This document shows positions 43,581 through 52,943 of a stretch of DNA of 64,000 bases, piece after piece (position 1 is the first letter of the stretch; the number at the start of each line of letters is the position of its first letter). A program made the position numbers and the translations under genes. Under the pieces are notes generated by a model. The model worked only from the letters and a program-made list of their open reading frames with translations. It did no database searches and was not told where the DNA came from. The stretch is from Candidatus Nitrosopumilus sp. GTDB taxonomy: Archaea > Thermoproteota > Nitrososphaeria > Nitrososphaerales > Nitrosopumilaceae. The stretch covers positions 1-64,000 of the forward strand of contig JAOTTS010000002.1 in the NCBI GenBank assembly GCA_029864335.1, read 5' to 3'.

Positions 43581-45200
43581 CTATTTTTTCATCTGTTTAC
43601 GTTTTTCTTCAGTTCTTTTTTCTGATTCAAATCTCTCCAAATCATATTCTTTCAAATCAACAAATTTCATTATTTTACTCAAGTTTGGATGTACTTTGCT
43701 AATTTCATGAAACATTTGTTGTGCAACCCCTCTATAATCAATATGCCCCTGAGGAACTGTTCTTAGTTCAATTAGATGACAAGCCTCTCTTAGATTGAAA
43801 TTCATAAAATATGGATAATTGAATGCAAAGTTTACTATGTATTGTCCTTGCTCAGGATATTTTGCTCTGATTTTATCAAATGTTTCTTTGGTTTTATTCA
43901 TACAATCTTTAAAGTCTTTTTCAATTCCAAGAATTTTTATCTCATTTGGAATATTGTATCCATGATCTGTTGTAAGCAATTGTCTTTCTAAAGTTAATGC
44001 TCTGTGTCTATGAAAATCTCTGAACATTCCAAAGTTATTACATAAATCGAACGTATAGTAAACTGTTTCAAATGCTCTTGAAGGTCTATGACGTCTATTT
44101 TTTCGGAGTTTGGCAAATTCATTGATCATTTTGATTTTGTTCTGAATAGGAATTTTCTTAACTTGAAGTAAGATATTTTGATATGATGTACTTGGTGATT
44201 GCTCATAAATTATACTGGTTATGATTTTATCTATTGCATTTTTTTCTGATTCATGATCTACAAGTTTAGTAATTGTTCCAATGATTAGGTTTGATTTAAT
44301 TTCTTTTGTTGCTATTGCTTTTGATTTATTTTTTATGTCTTTAAGATATTTTTGAAAAGATTTTCCATATTTGTCATCTGCCCTTCTAACAAATGATTTG
44401 ATAGTTGTATCTAATTCTTTTTTGATTTTTGAGGCTAAATCTTGTTCTTCTTTAAGTTCAGATGAGCCTAAAATTGTAAGAAGATATTCAAACGCACGTC
44501 CATTTCCTGTGATGCCCACATTCGTTAAAGTTGATGCTGGAAGAAGCCCTCTGAGAATATCTAATGCTTTAGCTTTGGTTGATCCTTTGTAAATCATATT
44601 TGCAGATTTTACATCATCTTCATTTTTTAATTTAGAAAATAATTTTTCATTTCCATCTGTAGAATCTTTAAAACTATATTTTTCTATTGGATATTTTTCT
44701 CTAACATAATTAACCATTGGTTCTATATTTTTAGAATAAACATCAAACGAAAAATTACATGTTTCTTCATACATGTCTGTAAATTTTGATTTTGTAATTT
44801 CTGGGTCTCTGTAAAATCTGTATCTCCCTTTTTCTTTCTTGTTCCATGCAACATATCTAGAAGACTTTTCTAAATATGACAACCCTATTCTTCTGTCTTC
44901 AATTTTTTTTACTGCAATATTTGATAATCCTTCAATTGCAATTTGTGCTTCTCCTAATTCTGCAACAGAATCATCCCCATATTCTAAAAGTACTCTGTTG
45001 TAAAATTCTTCTCCTCTGTTTTTATTTTTTAAAAATTCGTCAAGAAATATTCTTCTCATACTTTTGTCAGTTCTACTATATCTTGACATTAATGCCCCAC
45101 GATCTACTTGTCTTGGAGTAATTATTGCAAAGACATTTCCTTCAGTATTTGAAAAGTGATCTGATAAAATTTTTTTTTCACTAGCTGAGAATTCTGACAA
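43581..45200 (-). CDS. Duplicated ThyX-like (FAD-dependent thymidylate synthase family) protein
   Basis: 539 residues from TTG 45200, about twice a ThyX. The N-half has [14 protein letters not shown] (compare RHRxxSxNExSxRY) and the C-half [13 protein letters not shown] plus [12 protein letters not shown]. Both signatures are degenerate: R3 is missing in the first and S/N in the second. So dTMP synthase activity is uncertain. Such fused proteins are known in archaea. Downstream MsrB is on the same strand, 37 bp away. Confidence 0.75.
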   Translation of the reverse strand: MSEFSASEKKILSDHFSNTEGNVFAIITPRQVDRGALMSRYSRTDKSMRRIFLDEFLKNKNRGEEFYNRVLLEYGDDSVAELGEAQIAIEGLSNIAVKKIEDRRIGLSYLEKSSRYVAWNKKEKGRYRFYRDPEITKSKFTDMYEETCNFSFDVYSKNIEPMVNYVREKYPIEKYSFKDSTDGNEKLFSKLKNEDDVKSANMIYKGSTKAKALDILRGLLPASTLTNVGITGNGRAFEYLLTILGSSELKEEQDLASKIKKELDTTIKSFVRRADDKYGKSFQKYLKDIKNKSKAIATKEIKSNLIIGTITKLVDHESEKNAIDKIITSIIYEQSPSTSYQNILLQVKKIPIQNKIKMINEFAKLRKNRRHRPSRAFETVYYTFDLCNNFGMFRDFHRHRALTLERQLLTTDHGYNIPNEIKILGIEKDFKDCMNKTKETFDKIRAKYPEQGQYIVNFAFNYPYFMNFNLREACHLIELRTVPQGHIDYRGVAQQMFHEISKVHPNLSKIMKFVDLKEYDLERFESEKRTEEKRKQMKK

Positions 45201-45232
45201 TGTCGATCTCTAGAAATTCAATTATTAATAGT

Positions 45233-45526
45233 CTATTTCTTTTTTCCAATTTGAATTAGATCGGGGCCTTTGTCTCTGTTTTTATCTTGACCTTTTGCTT
45301 GCCATCTCAACAAAACTTCTTTGAAAGATGCTGCATCAGCTTCATTTTCTGTGTACATCAATGTTGTAACCCAGTACCCATCCTTTGCTGTTTTCCCCCC
45401 AATTGAATTCATCCAGAAATCATTTGGAAGACTTTCCAAGGCTTTGTTGTTTGGGTCTTTTGTGGTTTCAATCCATCTATTTGCAACAAAATTCAAAATT
45501 TGTTCAAGTTCTTCTCTTTGAATCAT
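45233..45526 (-). CDS. Hypothetical protein, 97 aa
   Basis: An acidic-to-basic soluble protein with FVANRWIETTKDPNNKALESLP and a C-terminal KGPDLIQIGKKK. No motif or membrane segment. It is divergent from CdvA across about 130 bp, and transcribed toward the ThyX-like gene. I recognise no family. Confidence 0.6.
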   Translation of the reverse strand: MIQREELEQILNFVANRWIETTKDPNNKALESLPNDFWMNSIGGKTAKDGYWVTTLMYTENEADAASFKEVLLRWQAKGQDKNRDKGPDLIQIGKKK

Positions 45527-45632
45527 GAGAATGTTCTTTCATATCTAAATTTTAAAATTACTGAGACCCTCAGGAAGAAAGTTAGTGAATTTAATCTTAC
45601 CAAAACCAAAAACATTACTTACACTTTGTCGG

Positions 45633-45637
45633 TTATA
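45633..45637 (+). promoter_or_regulatory. TATA-like box of cdvA
   Basis: TTATA begins 26 nt before ATG 45659, in ggttatacaaat. This sets the leaderless start at 45659 and argues against the open frame from 45500. Confidence 0.5.
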
Positions 45638-45658
45638 CAAATCTCTAAACTATCATAC

Positions 45659-46537
45659 ATGACCCACGACGATATCGAAATAATCGGTAAAAACGTCAAA
45701 GACATGTACGGAACATTCATGGGTAAAGTCGTAGGAACAATAACTGACATTGACGGAAGTATTCAATCCGTTGGTATTGACTGCGGTTCTCAAGGATTAC
45801 AGCAAATCCAATATGAGCAACTTGTAGTACAAGGCAATGTTGTTATTTTCATTCCAAAATGGAGACTAGATTCTCAAAGACTCTTTCGTGAAAAACAACT
45901 AACTATACGTCGTCTAAAGGCACTGATAGATATTGTTTCTGAAAATGATGACATGAAGGTGGATGCAGAAATCATTCATCAAAAATACAAGTCAAAACTT
46001 GCATCATTAGATGAAACAGAAAGAGAAATCAAAGCCAAACTTGAGGCAAGATTGACAGAGTTAGATGAACAAATGAAGTCTGCAAAAATGTTATCCTTTG
46101 ATGCAAAAGTACAGTTCAAGAGTAATGAAATCTCTGATGCAACATTTGAGACAGTGAAAACATGTACAACAGAAATAATTGAACATGTAACTCACGAAAC
46201 AGCTGAAATCGAAAATGTAAAAAGTAGAATTGCTGACCTTGAATTGGAAGTGCAAGAGGTAACTCTCCCTCCAACACCGGACATCCAAGAATCCGCCGTT
46301 TCATATCTAGAGACTCCTGAACCTCAGGAAATAGTTCAGACAACTCTTCCAGAAGTACCAACCGAATCAACAATCATACCTTCAGAACCAATTGAAGCAG
46401 GTGTTCATCCAATACCAGAACCTCCTACTGAATCTGAAGTTACATATGCATTTCCAGAACCACCCCAACAGGTGACAACAGAAACTTCAAAAGATCACAA
46501 TGATGACGATTGGCTTGCTAGAATGGAAGCACAATAA
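45659..46537 (+). CDS. cdvA: CdvA cell-division protein
   Basis: 292 residues from ATG 45659. A PRC-barrel (about 10-75: YGTFMGKVVGTITDIDGSIQSVGIDCG) is followed by a coiled coil (about 80-205) and a long Pro/Glu linker (ESAVSYLETPEPQEIVQ...) ending in DDDWLARMEAQ. CdvA forms filaments with CdvB (ESCRT-III) at mid-cell in Thermoproteota and Nitrososphaerota. The acidic C-terminal peptide may be the CdvB-binding element, by analogy with Sulfolobus. CdvB and CdvC are not in the window. Confidence 0.88.
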   Translation: MTHDDIEIIGKNVKDMYGTFMGKVVGTITDIDGSIQSVGIDCGSQGLQQIQYEQLVVQGNVVIFIPKWRLDSQRLFREKQLTIRRLKALIDIVSENDDMKVDAEIIHQKYKSKLASLDETEREIKAKLEARLTELDEQMKSAKMLSFDAKVQFKSNEISDATFETVKTCTTEIIEHVTHETAEIENVKSRIADLELEVQEVTLPPTPDIQESAVSYLETPEPQEIVQTTLPEVPTESTIIPSEPIEAGVHPIPEPPTESEVTYAFPEPPQQVTTETSKDHNDDDWLARMEAQ

Positions 46538-46591
46538 TTTTTTTAATTTATTTTTTTAACACTTAGAAAGACCAAGTTCATACACTTTTTG

Positions 46592-48508
46592 ATGGATAAA
46601 ACATATGATATTGGTCTAGGGAACATTGATGTTAATTTAAGAAAAAAGGCCGATTCTGATTTTGTATCTTTCTGGGATGATGAGGCAAAAAATCTTTCAT
46701 GGTTCTCTCATTGGGAAAAGACACTGGATTGGCACCCTCCTTTTGCAAAATGGTTTGTTGGAGGCACAATTAATGCTTCATATAATGCCCTAGATGTGCA
46801 TCAAAAAACCAAATCTGGCAAATCTGCTATATTGTGGGAGGGTGAGGATGGTGAATCTCGAGTTATCACTTATGGTGAAATGCTTTCACAAGTCAAAAAA
46901 TTCTCAAATGTATTAAAATCCCTTGGTGTCAAAAAAGGCGATCGTGTGACTATTTATCTTCCTATGGTTCCTGAATTGCCAATTGCGATGCTGGCATGTG
47001 CAAGGATTGGTGCAACTCACACAGTAATTTTTTCAGGATTTAGTGCAGCCTCTATCAAAGATAGAATAATTGACTCTCACTCAAAAGTTGTTGTTACTGC
47101 AAATGGTGGATATCGACGAGGAAAAATTGTAAAACTCAAAGAAGTAATTGATGAGGCAATCAAAGATGTTAATTTTGTGAAACATGTAGTGGTGCTAGAA
47201 AGAACAAAAAATGAAATTTCTATTTCATCCAAAGATAAACTATGGAGTGATTTGATGAATAATGTTTCAGATTCATGTGATGCCGAAAAATTAGATAGTG
47301 CTCATCCTCTTTACATCTTGTATACTTCTGGAACTACTGGTAAACCAAAAGGAGTTTTACATGGAACCGGTGGTTATTTGACACATTTGTATTCCACTTT
47401 CAAATGGGCATTTGACATTAAAGATTCTGATATCTTTTTTTGTACTGCGGATATCGGTTGGGTGACAGGTCATAGCTATGTTGTCTATGCACCACTCTTG
47501 CATGGTGCAACTCAAGTAATGTATGAAGGTGCACCTGATTTTCCTGATGCATCTAGAATGTGGAGTATCTTACAAAAATATCATGTTACAATTTTTTACA
47601 CAACCCCCACTGCATTGAGGATGTTTATGAAATTTGGAGATAATATTCCAAATTCATTTGATCTTTCTTCGTTAAGATTACTTGGAACGGTAGGCGAACC
47701 AATCAATCCAGAAGTATGGAAATGGTATTTCAAAACTATTGGAAAGGAAAAATGCCCCATTATCGATACTTGGTGGCAGACTGAAACTGGTGGAATGCTG
47801 ATCTCTCCATTACCTGGATTAGAGACAATACCCTTGAAGCCTGGTTCTGGAACACGCCCAATCCCTGGGGTACACATTTCTGTAGTTGATGAAAATGGAG
47901 ACGATGTATCTCCTAACACCAAAGGATATCTTGTAGTAAAAAATCCATGGCCTGGAATGCTCTTGACATTATGGAATGATGATGAAAAATATAAAACTGT
48001 CTACTGGTCAAAATATGAACATTGTTACTATCCTGGAGATTATGCTCTAAAAGATGATGATGGTTATTTTTGGTTACTTGGACGTACAGATGATATTTTG
48101 AAAGTTGCAGGACATAGAATAGGCACTGCAGAACTTGAAAGCTGCATTGTTTCTCATTCCGATGTAGCAGAATCAGCAGTGTGTGGAATTCCTGACGATG
48201 TCAAAGGCGAGGTAATTATTGCATTTGTTGTTTTGAAACAAGGACTTTCTGATTCTAAAATATTAGAAAAAGAAATTTCTGATAAAATAAGAAATGATAT
48301 TGCTGCCATTGCCACACCAAAACAAATCTATTTTGTTTCAAAACTTCCGAAAACGCGTAGTGGAAAAATTATGCGAAGACTACTAAAAGGAATTGCAAAT
48401 AATGAAAAAATTGGTGATGTAAGTACTCTAGAAGATGGGGCTGCTGTTACTGAAGTACAAAGTGCAGTTGACTATATTCAAAAATCTATTAAAGAAACTT
48501 CTGGATAA
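46592..48508 (+). CDS. acs: AMP-forming acetyl-CoA synthetase-like ligase
   Basis: 638 residues from ATG 46592. ANL-superfamily motifs: YTSGTTGKPKGVLHGTGG, WWQTETGG (the Trp pocket of short-chain acyl-CoA synthetases), GRTDDILKVAGHRIGTAELES and the lysine-acetylation region PKTRSGKIMRR. It ligates CoA to acetate, propionate or a related short acid. In the 3-hydroxypropionate/4-hydroxybutyrate cycle of these archaea similar enzymes activate 3-hydroxypropionate, but which substrate applies here is unclear. Confidence 0.9.
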   Translation: MDKTYDIGLGNIDVNLRKKADSDFVSFWDDEAKNLSWFSHWEKTLDWHPPFAKWFVGGTINASYNALDVHQKTKSGKSAILWEGEDGESRVITYGEMLSQVKKFSNVLKSLGVKKGDRVTIYLPMVPELPIAMLACARIGATHTVIFSGFSAASIKDRIIDSHSKVVVTANGGYRRGKIVKLKEVIDEAIKDVNFVKHVVVLERTKNEISISSKDKLWSDLMNNVSDSCDAEKLDSAHPLYILYTSGTTGKPKGVLHGTGGYLTHLYSTFKWAFDIKDSDIFFCTADIGWVTGHSYVVYAPLLHGATQVMYEGAPDFPDASRMWSILQKYHVTIFYTTPTALRMFMKFGDNIPNSFDLSSLRLLGTVGEPINPEVWKWYFKTIGKEKCPIIDTWWQTETGGMLISPLPGLETIPLKPGSGTRPIPGVHISVVDENGDDVSPNTKGYLVVKNPWPGMLLTLWNDDEKYKTVYWSKYEHCYYPGDYALKDDDGYFWLLGRTDDILKVAGHRIGTAELESCIVSHSDVAESAVCGIPDDVKGEVIIAFVVLKQGLSDSKILEKEISDKIRNDIAAIATPKQIYFVSKLPKTRSGKIMRRLLKGIANNEKIGDVSTLEDGAAVTEVQSAVDYIQKSIKETSG

Positions 48509-48509
48509 T

Positions 48510-49037
48510 CTATTTTAATTCTGATATATTAATTTGTAATAACATATCAAACATTTTTTTAAGCCCATCGTATTCTGATTTTGAATTTTCATCTAATTGA
48601 TCATATTCTTTTTCTTTAATTTCGTTTAGTCTATTTTTTGCTTCTCTGAAAAATTCTTCATATTCTTTTATCTTTTCATCACTCATTTGAGTTAGATCGA
48701 AGATTACTGTATTACTGCCAAGCAAATTATTGTTTTCATCATAAATGCTTGTTGCCTGTAGCAATCCTGGAAAGGTACTTCCATCTTGTCTTTTGAATGT
48801 GATTTTTCTATCCATGACTTTTCCAGTCTCAAACCATAATTTCAGGGACTCATTCATTGCTTCCCAAGAGTCTTTGGATATGTACTCAAAAATTGACTTG
48901 CCTAGAATCTCTGATTTGGTATATCCCAAGTTTACTGCATATGTTGAATTGCAATCCAAAATGATTCCAATTGAATTAATTCTCCTCCACATAACTGGGG
49001 CATCTTTGAGTGTTTTTCTTGCTTCAGTCTGAGACAT
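48510..49037 (-). CDS. PAS-domain protein
   Basis: 175 residues. A PAS core (INSIGIILDCNSTYAVNLGYTKSEILGKSIFEYI, then FKRQDGSTFPGLLQATSIYDE with the PAC-like GSNTVIFDLTQ) spans 10-120; a coiled coil covers the last 50. No histidine-kinase or output domain, so it probably works in trans. Converges with the Acs gene. Confidence 0.85.
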   Translation of the reverse strand: MSQTEARKTLKDAPVMWRRINSIGIILDCNSTYAVNLGYTKSEILGKSIFEYISKDSWEAMNESLKLWFETGKVMDRKITFKRQDGSTFPGLLQATSIYDENNNLLGSNTVIFDLTQMSDEKIKEYEEFFREAKNRLNEIKEKEYDQLDENSKSEYDGLKKMFDMLLQINISELK

Positions 49038-49421
49038 TTTTTTTGATTAATCAAGACTAGTAATTAAACTAAAAATCCGCGAACTAATTTGTTCAATTTA
49101 GACACTAGGAAATCATAATCTGATTTTAGATTTTGACATTATGTGAAAATATCTTGGAGGAACAATTAATGTGAAAAATAATCCTACAACCTTTTCTGTT
49201 ACTTTGCCAAAGAATTTTTCATCTTAATCTAAAACCACTAGTTGGGGTTGAAAATTTACATAAATTTTTTCAGAGTTTGACTTTTTACTTTAATGAAATA
49301 CTACATTCAAAAGAGGTCTTTTAATTAAACCTTTCATGATTTTATTTTCAAACTGTACTGAACAAAATCACTCATTTTCTTTGATGGCTAACTTGCCCAA
49401 AAGGATTCATCCTTAAGTGAG
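49038..49421. other. AT-rich spacer
   Basis: No gene was recognised. A GGAGGAAC at about 49157-49164 is followed by only a very short ORF. It separates the leftward PAS gene from the rightward 64-residue ORF. Confidence 0.4.
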
Positions 49422-49616
49422 ATGGCTGTGAGTAAAATCATGACAAAAAGAATAGAAGAAGAATTGGCAGAAATGAATCGATTAAAAAGATTAGAGTTGG
49501 AATTTCTATTTTTTCAAGCTAGATTGGATAATACTATGCTACAAAAATATCATGATGCTTTAACAAATAAACGCATTATCTCTGAAGATATAGATCCTGA
49601 ACTACAATACGTTTGA
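49422..49616 (+). CDS. Helical mini-protein, 64 aa
   Basis: ATG 49422, with an alternative at 49440. Charged and helical with repeated Glu/Arg/Leu (RIEEELAEMNRLKRLELEFLFFQ) and an acidic end. No membrane segment. It stands alone between PAS and the decayed zinc-finger gene. Family unknown. Confidence 0.5.
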   Translation: MAVSKIMTKRIEEELAEMNRLKRLELEFLFFQARLDNTMLQKYHDALTNKRIISEDIDPELQYV

Positions 49617-49677
49617 ATTTGAACAAAATTCAATCTTCATTTTCTCAACTATTTTCTAAATAATGTGGAGATATTAC

Positions 49678-49978
49678 TTATGAATCATCTTTCATATGTC
49701 TATAATTATAATGACATCTCTTATTGCAAAACCAATCTAGTCCACCTAAATATTCTACATGATCAGACTTGTCACAAAATTTACATTTTATGAGTGCCTT
49801 ATGCTATTTTTTTTGGTCATGATGTCTCTCCCAGAAAAAATCACACATACTACACTGATATTTCATTTCATTTTTTCACATCAGATGGTTTCTTTTTTCC
49901 ATATTCTTTGAATGTGTTTACATCCATTGATGTCTTTTCTTGTTTTCCTTTTAGTCTTGCAAAAATATTTTCTAACAT
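49678..49978 (-). pseudogene. Small zinc-finger gene with frameshift and amber codon
   Basis: A 36-residue ORF (ATG 49978, TGA at 49870-49868, GKKKPSDVKK) is followed, one frame over, by KYQCSMCDFFWERHHDQKK from ATG 49866 to a TAG at 49806-49804. The same frame then continues HKALIKCKFCDKSDHVEYL and CNKRCHYNY to a TAA at 49680-49678. Read through, it has three zinc-type Cys pairs. As read it has both a frameshift and an in-frame amber codon, so it is likely decayed. Confidence 0.5.
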
Positions 49979-50192
49979 GATTAACTAGATCAACACTGAC
50001 TTATAAAGTCAGAAAATTCCAACCATCAGACAACAATACATATCTTAGTTAATTCAGTCCTTTCTTGCAGATATGCAACCTCACACCACTACTGCATTAA
50101 CATTACACCAATATTCCCTGCAATGTTTCATGTTTATGGGTTAATTATAAAATCATAGTAAACCCATGTAAAAGATTGGAAGAGTGTTAATT

Positions 50193-50285
50193 CTATTTGT
50201 CTGATTTAGTAGAGTCTTCTTTCTTTGGCTCTTCTTTTTTGTCGTCGTTAGCGACAATAATTGTTGGGTTTGTTTCTTTTGTCAT
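50193..50285 (-). CDS. Acidic/Lys-rich mini-protein, 30 aa
   Basis: ATG 50285, stop TAG at 50195-50193. Sequence is polar and charged (NDDKKEEPKKEDSTKSDK). A TTATAA is placed upstream on the minus strand (50297-50302). It forms a divergent pair with the mini-gene at 50417. No structure or function is recognisable. Confidence 0.45.
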   Translation of the reverse strand: MTKETNPTIIVANDDKKEEPKKEDSTKSDK

Positions 50286-50387
50286 ACTATATACTAACTT
50301 ATAATCAATATATACACGTGTATTCAAATTTATAGTTAAATAAAAAATATATAGATATTTAGGCATGAAATTAAAAAATTACGCCGG

Positions 50388-50394
50388 TATATAT
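50388..50394 (+). promoter_or_regulatory. TATA-like box, mini-protein gene 50417
   Basis: TATATAT begins 29 nt before ATG 50417, in ccggtatatatc, supporting leaderless initiation. Confidence 0.5.
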
Positions 50395-50416
50395 CAATGA
50401 AAAGCCCATTAAAAGC

Positions 50417-50530
50417 ATGTTCGAAAAAATAATTAAAAAACTGAAATTTGGTTCTTGTAAAACCAAAGTAATAGATGATGTAAATACAAACATAGAATCT
50501 GAAAAAGAGACGAAGCAAGCTGAAGCATAG
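50417..50530 (+). CDS. Charged mini-protein, 37 aa
   Basis: ATG 50417 to TAG 50530. A short basic helical start (MFEKIIKKLKFG) precedes a polar Glu/Lys tail (TNIESEKETKQAEA). TATATAT at 50388-50394 supports expression. It might be a membrane-surface or nucleic-acid-binding peptide, but no family is recognised. Confidence 0.5.
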   Translation: MFEKIIKKLKFGSCKTKVIDDVNTNIESEKETKQAEA

Positions 50531-50563
50531 CTGCAAGGTTTACTATTTTATTTAGGAAGTAAA

Positions 50564-50662
50564 ATGAATTTTAGTTTTGTTAAGACACATTTGAAAAAAC
50601 TAATTCATACATTCTTGCACCACAACATACAAAAAAAGCATCATTGGTGGAGTGAAGAATAA
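50564..50662 (+). CDS. Basic His-rich ORF, 32 aa (doubtful)
   Basis: ATG 50564 to TAA 50662. It follows the previous mini-gene by 33 bp and reads KTHLKKLIHTFLHHN with a HHWWSEE end. No good promoter is evident; could be chance. Confidence 0.3.
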   Translation: MNFSFVKTHLKKLIHTFLHHNIQKKHHWWSEE

Positions 50663-50795
50663 TTATTCTAAATTTTATTTTAAAAATACTTTTTTGAAAC
50701 TTTATCTAGACGTTGGCTATAATTTTAAAATCCTCAGAATTATTCTTATTCTATAGAATAAGAATTATAATTAGGGTTAACTAATTTTACATTAC

Positions 50796-50802
50796 TTTAA
50801 TA
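50796..50802 (+). promoter_or_regulatory. TATA-like box of the zinc mini-protein/TFB operon
   Basis: TTTAATA starts 29 nt before ATG 50825. It is the probable core promoter of the two-gene unit with the TFB gene. Confidence 0.5.
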
Positions 50803-50824
50803 CAAACAACGTGTTACAAGTATT

Positions 50825-50989
50825 ATGAGAAATGACTCTTGTAGAAAATGTGGAGGTGTAATGAATACATATCAAAACTGTGATCATTGCAAAAATCCAA
50901 TTGAGTTTATTTGCCACAATTGTAATCTTAACACAGACCAAGAAATTCACTCTGATTGTATTGCTGGAATAATGCCTGCCACGGTATAG
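50825..50989 (+). CDS. Zinc-ribbon mini-protein upstream of TFB, 54 aa
   Basis: ATG 50825 to TAG 50989. It has two knuckle pairs CRKC and CDHC, and another CHNC plus a later Cys, so one or two zinc sites. It ends 9 bp before the TFB gene, so the two are probably co-transcribed. TFB also has an N-terminal zinc ribbon, which hints at a regulatory partner, but this is speculation. Confidence 0.6.
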   Translation: MRNDSCRKCGGVMNTYQNCDHCKNPIEFICHNCNLNTDQEIHSDCIAGIMPATV

Positions 50990-50998
50990 TGAAAATTA

Positions 50999-51928
50999 TT
51001 GACCATATTACAGACAATTGAAAAAGAAAAACTATTTTGTAATTATTGCCATGTCTCAAGATTTGTAACTGATGATGTTATTGGAGAAATTGCTTGCTCA
51101 AGTTGTGGGTGTGTTATTTCAGAAAACACTGAAAATAGAGGGCTAGAACGTAGACTCATTTCAAGTACATCTGATACTGCTAGAACTGGTCCTGGATTGA
51201 CGCTTAAAATGCATGACAAGGGTCTCAATACGATAATAGGAGTACAAAATAGAGATTCTGGCGGAAAACCACTTTCTGCAAAAACTACTCAGATATTTGG
51301 CAGATTGCGAAAATGGGATAATAGATCCCAAACAAAAAACTCTGCAGATAGGAATCTGAGAGTTGCACTTCAAGAATTTGATAAAATACAATCAAAATTA
51401 GGTCTCTCAGACACTGTGGTTGAGCGAGCCTCTCTTTTTTATAGAAAAGCAATAGAACGGAATCTCATTCGTGGAAGAACTGTCAAATCAATTGCAGCAG
51501 CATGTCTGTATGCTTCATGTCGAGATTTAGAACATAATAGAACTTTAACAGAAATCGCAAATCAATTTGGGATCAAAAAAAAAGAGATTGCAAGGGCATA
51601 TCGTATATTGTTTAGAGAGTTAGGATTTGCAGTTACTATTGTAAATCCAATAAAGTCAATCACCAAGATTGGAAGCAAGATTGGGTTATCTGAAAAAACA
51701 ATTCGTAAAGCAATACAAATCTTAAATGCAGCCCAGGATGCAGGAATTGTATCTGGTAAAAATCCTGAAATTATGGCAGCTAGTGTAATTTATGCAGCAT
51801 GTGTAATAACAGGCGAATCAAAATCTCAAACAGAAGTGGCAGCAGTTGCAAATACTAGTACAGTTTCAATTAGAAATAGAATTCAAGAATTTAAGACAAA
51901 ATTAGGTCTGTTTTCAACAATTAATTAA
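50999..51928 (+). CDS. tfb: Transcription initiation factor B (TFIIB homologue)
   Basis: 309 residues from TTG 50999. The zinc ribbon (CNYC and CSSCG) is followed by the B-reader/B-linker region (GLERRLISSTSDTARTGPGLTLKMHDKGLNT) and two cyclin folds at about 115-300 (RASLFYRKAIERNLIRGRTV; KNPEIMAASVIYAACVITGE). Archaea of this group often encode several TFBs; this one may direct a subset of promoters. Confidence 0.95.
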   Translation: MTILQTIEKEKLFCNYCHVSRFVTDDVIGEIACSSCGCVISENTENRGLERRLISSTSDTARTGPGLTLKMHDKGLNTIIGVQNRDSGGKPLSAKTTQIFGRLRKWDNRSQTKNSADRNLRVALQEFDKIQSKLGLSDTVVERASLFYRKAIERNLIRGRTVKSIAAACLYASCRDLEHNRTLTEIANQFGIKKKEIARAYRILFRELGFAVTIVNPIKSITKIGSKIGLSEKTIRKAIQILNAAQDAGIVSGKNPEIMAASVIYAACVITGESKSQTEVAAVANTSTVSIRNRIQEFKTKLGLFSTIN

Positions 51929-51965
51929 CTGAGATATTAATTCAAACCAATAAACAGCATGATTG

Positions 51966-52247
51966 ATGAAACATTATATAATTATGTTGGGGAAAAATAA
52001 ATTGATTAGTTTCAATAATGTAACTTTAAAGGATTATGGAAAAATCAAAAGAGGCTTGAAAAAATCATTCAAAACAATTCCTTGTCTAAGTGGTAATAGA
52101 TCTGTGGTTGAAACTTTTGATGTGGTTTCGGCGGATTCTAAACTTCCAATCACCTATTACAAAACAAAAACACTTCAAATCCAAGAAGATTCGTCTAATA
52201 ATTCAAAAAAAGTCATTGAAGTAATACAAACCATCCTAAACATTTGA
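51966..52247 (+). CDS. Hypothetical protein, 93 aa
   Basis: 93 residues from ATG 51966; a TTG three bases earlier is possible. A TATTAA box around 51935-51940 is placed for leaderless initiation. Soluble, mixed alpha/beta, one Cys. No motif recognised. Follows TFB but appears to have its own promoter. Confidence 0.55.
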   Translation: MKHYIIMLGKNKLISFNNVTLKDYGKIKRGLKKSFKTIPCLSGNRSVVETFDVVSADSKLPITYYKTKTLQIQEDSSNNSKKVIEVIQTILNI

Positions 52248-52386
52248 TGATTACATTGATCCCTTAACTTTGGAAGAATTCAAGTAAATTTGAATCTAAA
52301 TTGAGGTCCTTGAACTAGTTTGACAAGTCACCTCGAGAGTTTTGTATATTCATTTAATTGGTTTTTGATTAAAATAAAATCACTCA

Positions 52387-52821
52387 TCAAATGTTAAACA
52401 TGGCACATTTAACGCTAGCATAAATGTGATTTACTGTACTGTCATGATAGATTTTTTCAGGACTAACTTTTGAGGATTTACCCATAACAATAAGATCAAT
52501 TTTATGGGATTTTACATAAGATACAATACATGTTGAGGCTACACTGCAGTTAGAAATTTTTGAATCACATCGAATGTCTGATTCCTTTGCTATCTGTTCT
52601 AATTCAAATAACTTTTCTTCCATTATTTTATTTCTTTTCGTCATGTCTATTTTATCGGATTTTGTATCAAAAAACCCAAAGGTAGAGTTTTTTTCCATAC
52701 AAGCTAGTATAGTGATCTTGGAAGAAAATTTTTTTGCTAGTTGAATCGCACCGTTAAATGCCTTATCTCCTGTTTTTGTTCCATCATAGGGTACAAGAAT
52801 ATGCTGAAAAGACAAGGCCAT
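52387..52821 (-). CDS. Universal stress protein, degenerate ATP-binding motif
   Basis: 144 residues. The start FQHILVPYDGTKTGDKAFNGAIQLAKK is Usp-like. The C-terminal ATP motif is degenerate: VMGKSSKVSPEKIYHDSTVNHIYA lacks the glycine pair and GS of the other two. So this is probably a non-ATP-binding Usp. There are four Cys, more than in the others. Confidence 0.82.
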   Translation of the reverse strand: MALSFQHILVPYDGTKTGDKAFNGAIQLAKKFSSKITILACMEKNSTFGFFDTKSDKIDMTKRNKIMEEKLFELEQIAKESDIRCDSKISNCSVASTCIVSYVKSHKIDLIVMGKSSKVSPEKIYHDSTVNHIYASVKCAMFNI

Positions 52822-52943
52822 ACATAAAAGACATACATATCATATATTAAAATCCAAAGTATCGAACCTCATTTTGAGGATGAACATTATACAGCTTAGA
52901 TTGAATCATCAAATTATTATTGTGATATTAACACAAGAATCAT

